A stretch of DNA of 5,333 bases from an uncultured Collinsella sp. (lineage in GTDB: Bacteria > Actinomycetota > Coriobacteriia > Coriobacteriales > Coriobacteriaceae), in contig UQUX01000118.1 of assembly GCA_900544425.1 (NCBI GenBank), positions 1-5,333 on the forward strand. The letters are read 5' to 3'. Positions 4,829 through 5,333 of this stretch are shown here, one piece after another. Position 1 is the first letter of the stretch, and every line of letters starts with the position of its first letter. The notes beneath the pieces were generated by a model. That model searched no databases. It had not been told where the DNA came from and worked only from the letters and a program-made list of their open reading frames with translations. Both the position numbers and the translations under genes were made by a program.

Positions 4829-4891
4829 GCAGTCCAGGCGGGTGCCGGAATGGGACTTGGGCACGCGCGAACCTACTTGAAAGGCTACCTT

Positions 4892-5296
4892 ATGGCTATC
4901 GAGAAGACCTTCATCATGATTAAGCCCGACGCCGTGCGCGACCGTAAGATCGGCGAGATCGTTGCTCGCATTGAGCGCAGCGGCCTTGTCATCGAGCGCA
5001 TGGAGATGACCACGCTCGAGCGCGCTACCGTCGAGGAGCACTACGCCCATCTGGCCGACAAGCCCTTCTTTGGCGGTCTTTGCGACTTTATGACGAGCGG
5101 TCCGGTCGTCAAGATGGTCGTTTCCGGTCTCTCCGCTGTCTCCAAGATGCGCACCCTTATGGGCGCCACCAACCCGCTTGACGCTGCCCCCGGCACCATT
5201 CGCGGCGACTTCGCTGTCGATGTTAACGCCAACGTGATCCACGGCTCCGACTGCCTGGAGAACGCCGAGATCGAGATCAAGCGCTTCTTTGGCTAA
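4892..5296 (+). CDS. ndk: Nucleoside diphosphate kinase
   Basis: Transfers the terminal phosphate of ATP to nucleoside diphosphates through a phosphohistidine, balancing NTP and dNTP pools in the cytosol. The 134-residue protein is of normal bacterial length. It begins MAIEKTFIMIKPDAV with the conserved Lys11. HYAHL (50-54), MRTLMGATNP (86-95, Arg87 and Thr93), PGTIRGDF (100-107, Arg104) and NVIHGSD (114-120) follow, with active-site His117. Cys121 replaces the usual Ser of HGSDS; this residue is not the nucleophile. GAAAGG (4879-4884) seven bases before ATG 4892 sets the start. An in-frame ATG at 4850 would add 14 residues foreign to the family. It is preceded by its own promoter candidates and by the argH terminator, so it is probably transcribed separately. 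Confidence 0.97.
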   Translation: MAIEKTFIMIKPDAVRDRKIGEIVARIERSGLVIERMEMTTLERATVEEHYAHLADKPFFGGLCDFMTSGPVVKMVVSGLSAVSKMRTLMGATNPLDAAPGTIRGDFAVDVNANVIHGSDCLENAEIEIKRFFG

Positions 5297-5298
5297 AT

Positions 5299-5320
5299 CA
5301 GCTTTGACTCCTTAAAGCTG
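5299..5320 (+). terminator. Hairpin after ndk, possible terminator
   Basis: CAGCTTT (5299-5305) and AAAGCTG (5314-5320) form a perfect seven-pair stem with an eight-base loop, three bases past the ndk stop. It is A+T-rich and only TT follows, so termination may be weak or may depend on sequence beyond the window edge. Confidence 0.35.
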
Positions 5321-5333
5321 TTGGCGTGTGGCT

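Noticed and set aside
4850..4891. ATG 4850 as the ndk start
   Set aside because: It adds 14 residues not found in the family, and the GAAAGG site points to ATG 4892.
4811..5242. 143-codon minus-strand frame opposite ndk
   Set aside because: Antisense shadow of ndk, which has its active-site histidine block and normal length.

Overview
The window looks like chromosomal DNA from a G+C-rich actinobacterium. Gene style, GAAAGG-type ribosome binding sites and protein sequences suggest the Coriobacteriia, perhaps a Collinsella-like gut organism. This is an inference from general familiarity, not a database match. No mobile element, CRISPR array, rRNA or tRNA is visible.

Layout: (1) 1-814, minus strand: a HAD-superfamily (Cof/IIB type) phosphatase whose last few codons lie beyond the left edge. 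(2) 815-1368: a 554-base divergent intergenic region. Its left part holds a probable phosphatase promoter with two 17-base direct repeats. Its right part holds a strong candidate for an arginine-sensing leader: a 24-codon ORF with a near-ideal Shine-Dalgarno sequence, six Arg codons among its last ten, and then a chain of mutually exclusive hairpins ending in T-runs. (3) 1369-2595, plus: argG, argininosuccinate synthase. (4) 2596-3063: several inverted repeats, a 12-bp perfect terminator-like stem, and an unrecognised 56-codon ORF with a good ribosome binding site. (5) 3064-4509, plus: argH, argininosuccinate lyase, complete in its catalytic core but with an abnormal extreme N-terminus and no visible ribosome binding site. 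(6) 4510-4891: a rho-independent terminator, then a promoter region with repeats. (7) 4892-5296, plus: ndk, nucleoside diphosphate kinase, followed by a short hairpin at the right edge.

argG and argH catalyse the last two steps of arginine synthesis (citrulline + aspartate to argininosuccinate, then to arginine + fumarate). They are neighbours on one strand but are separated by 468 bases containing a terminator, so they are probably not one simple transcription unit. The most interesting part is the argG leader. Four of its six Arg codons are CGA, whereas CGA encodes one of 43 Arg residues in argG, argH and ndk. This fits ribosome-mediated attenuation by arginine supply. The second point of interest is the argG-argH junction, where the conserved ArgH N-terminal WGGRF motif is missing and the upstream sequence looks rearranged or unrelated.
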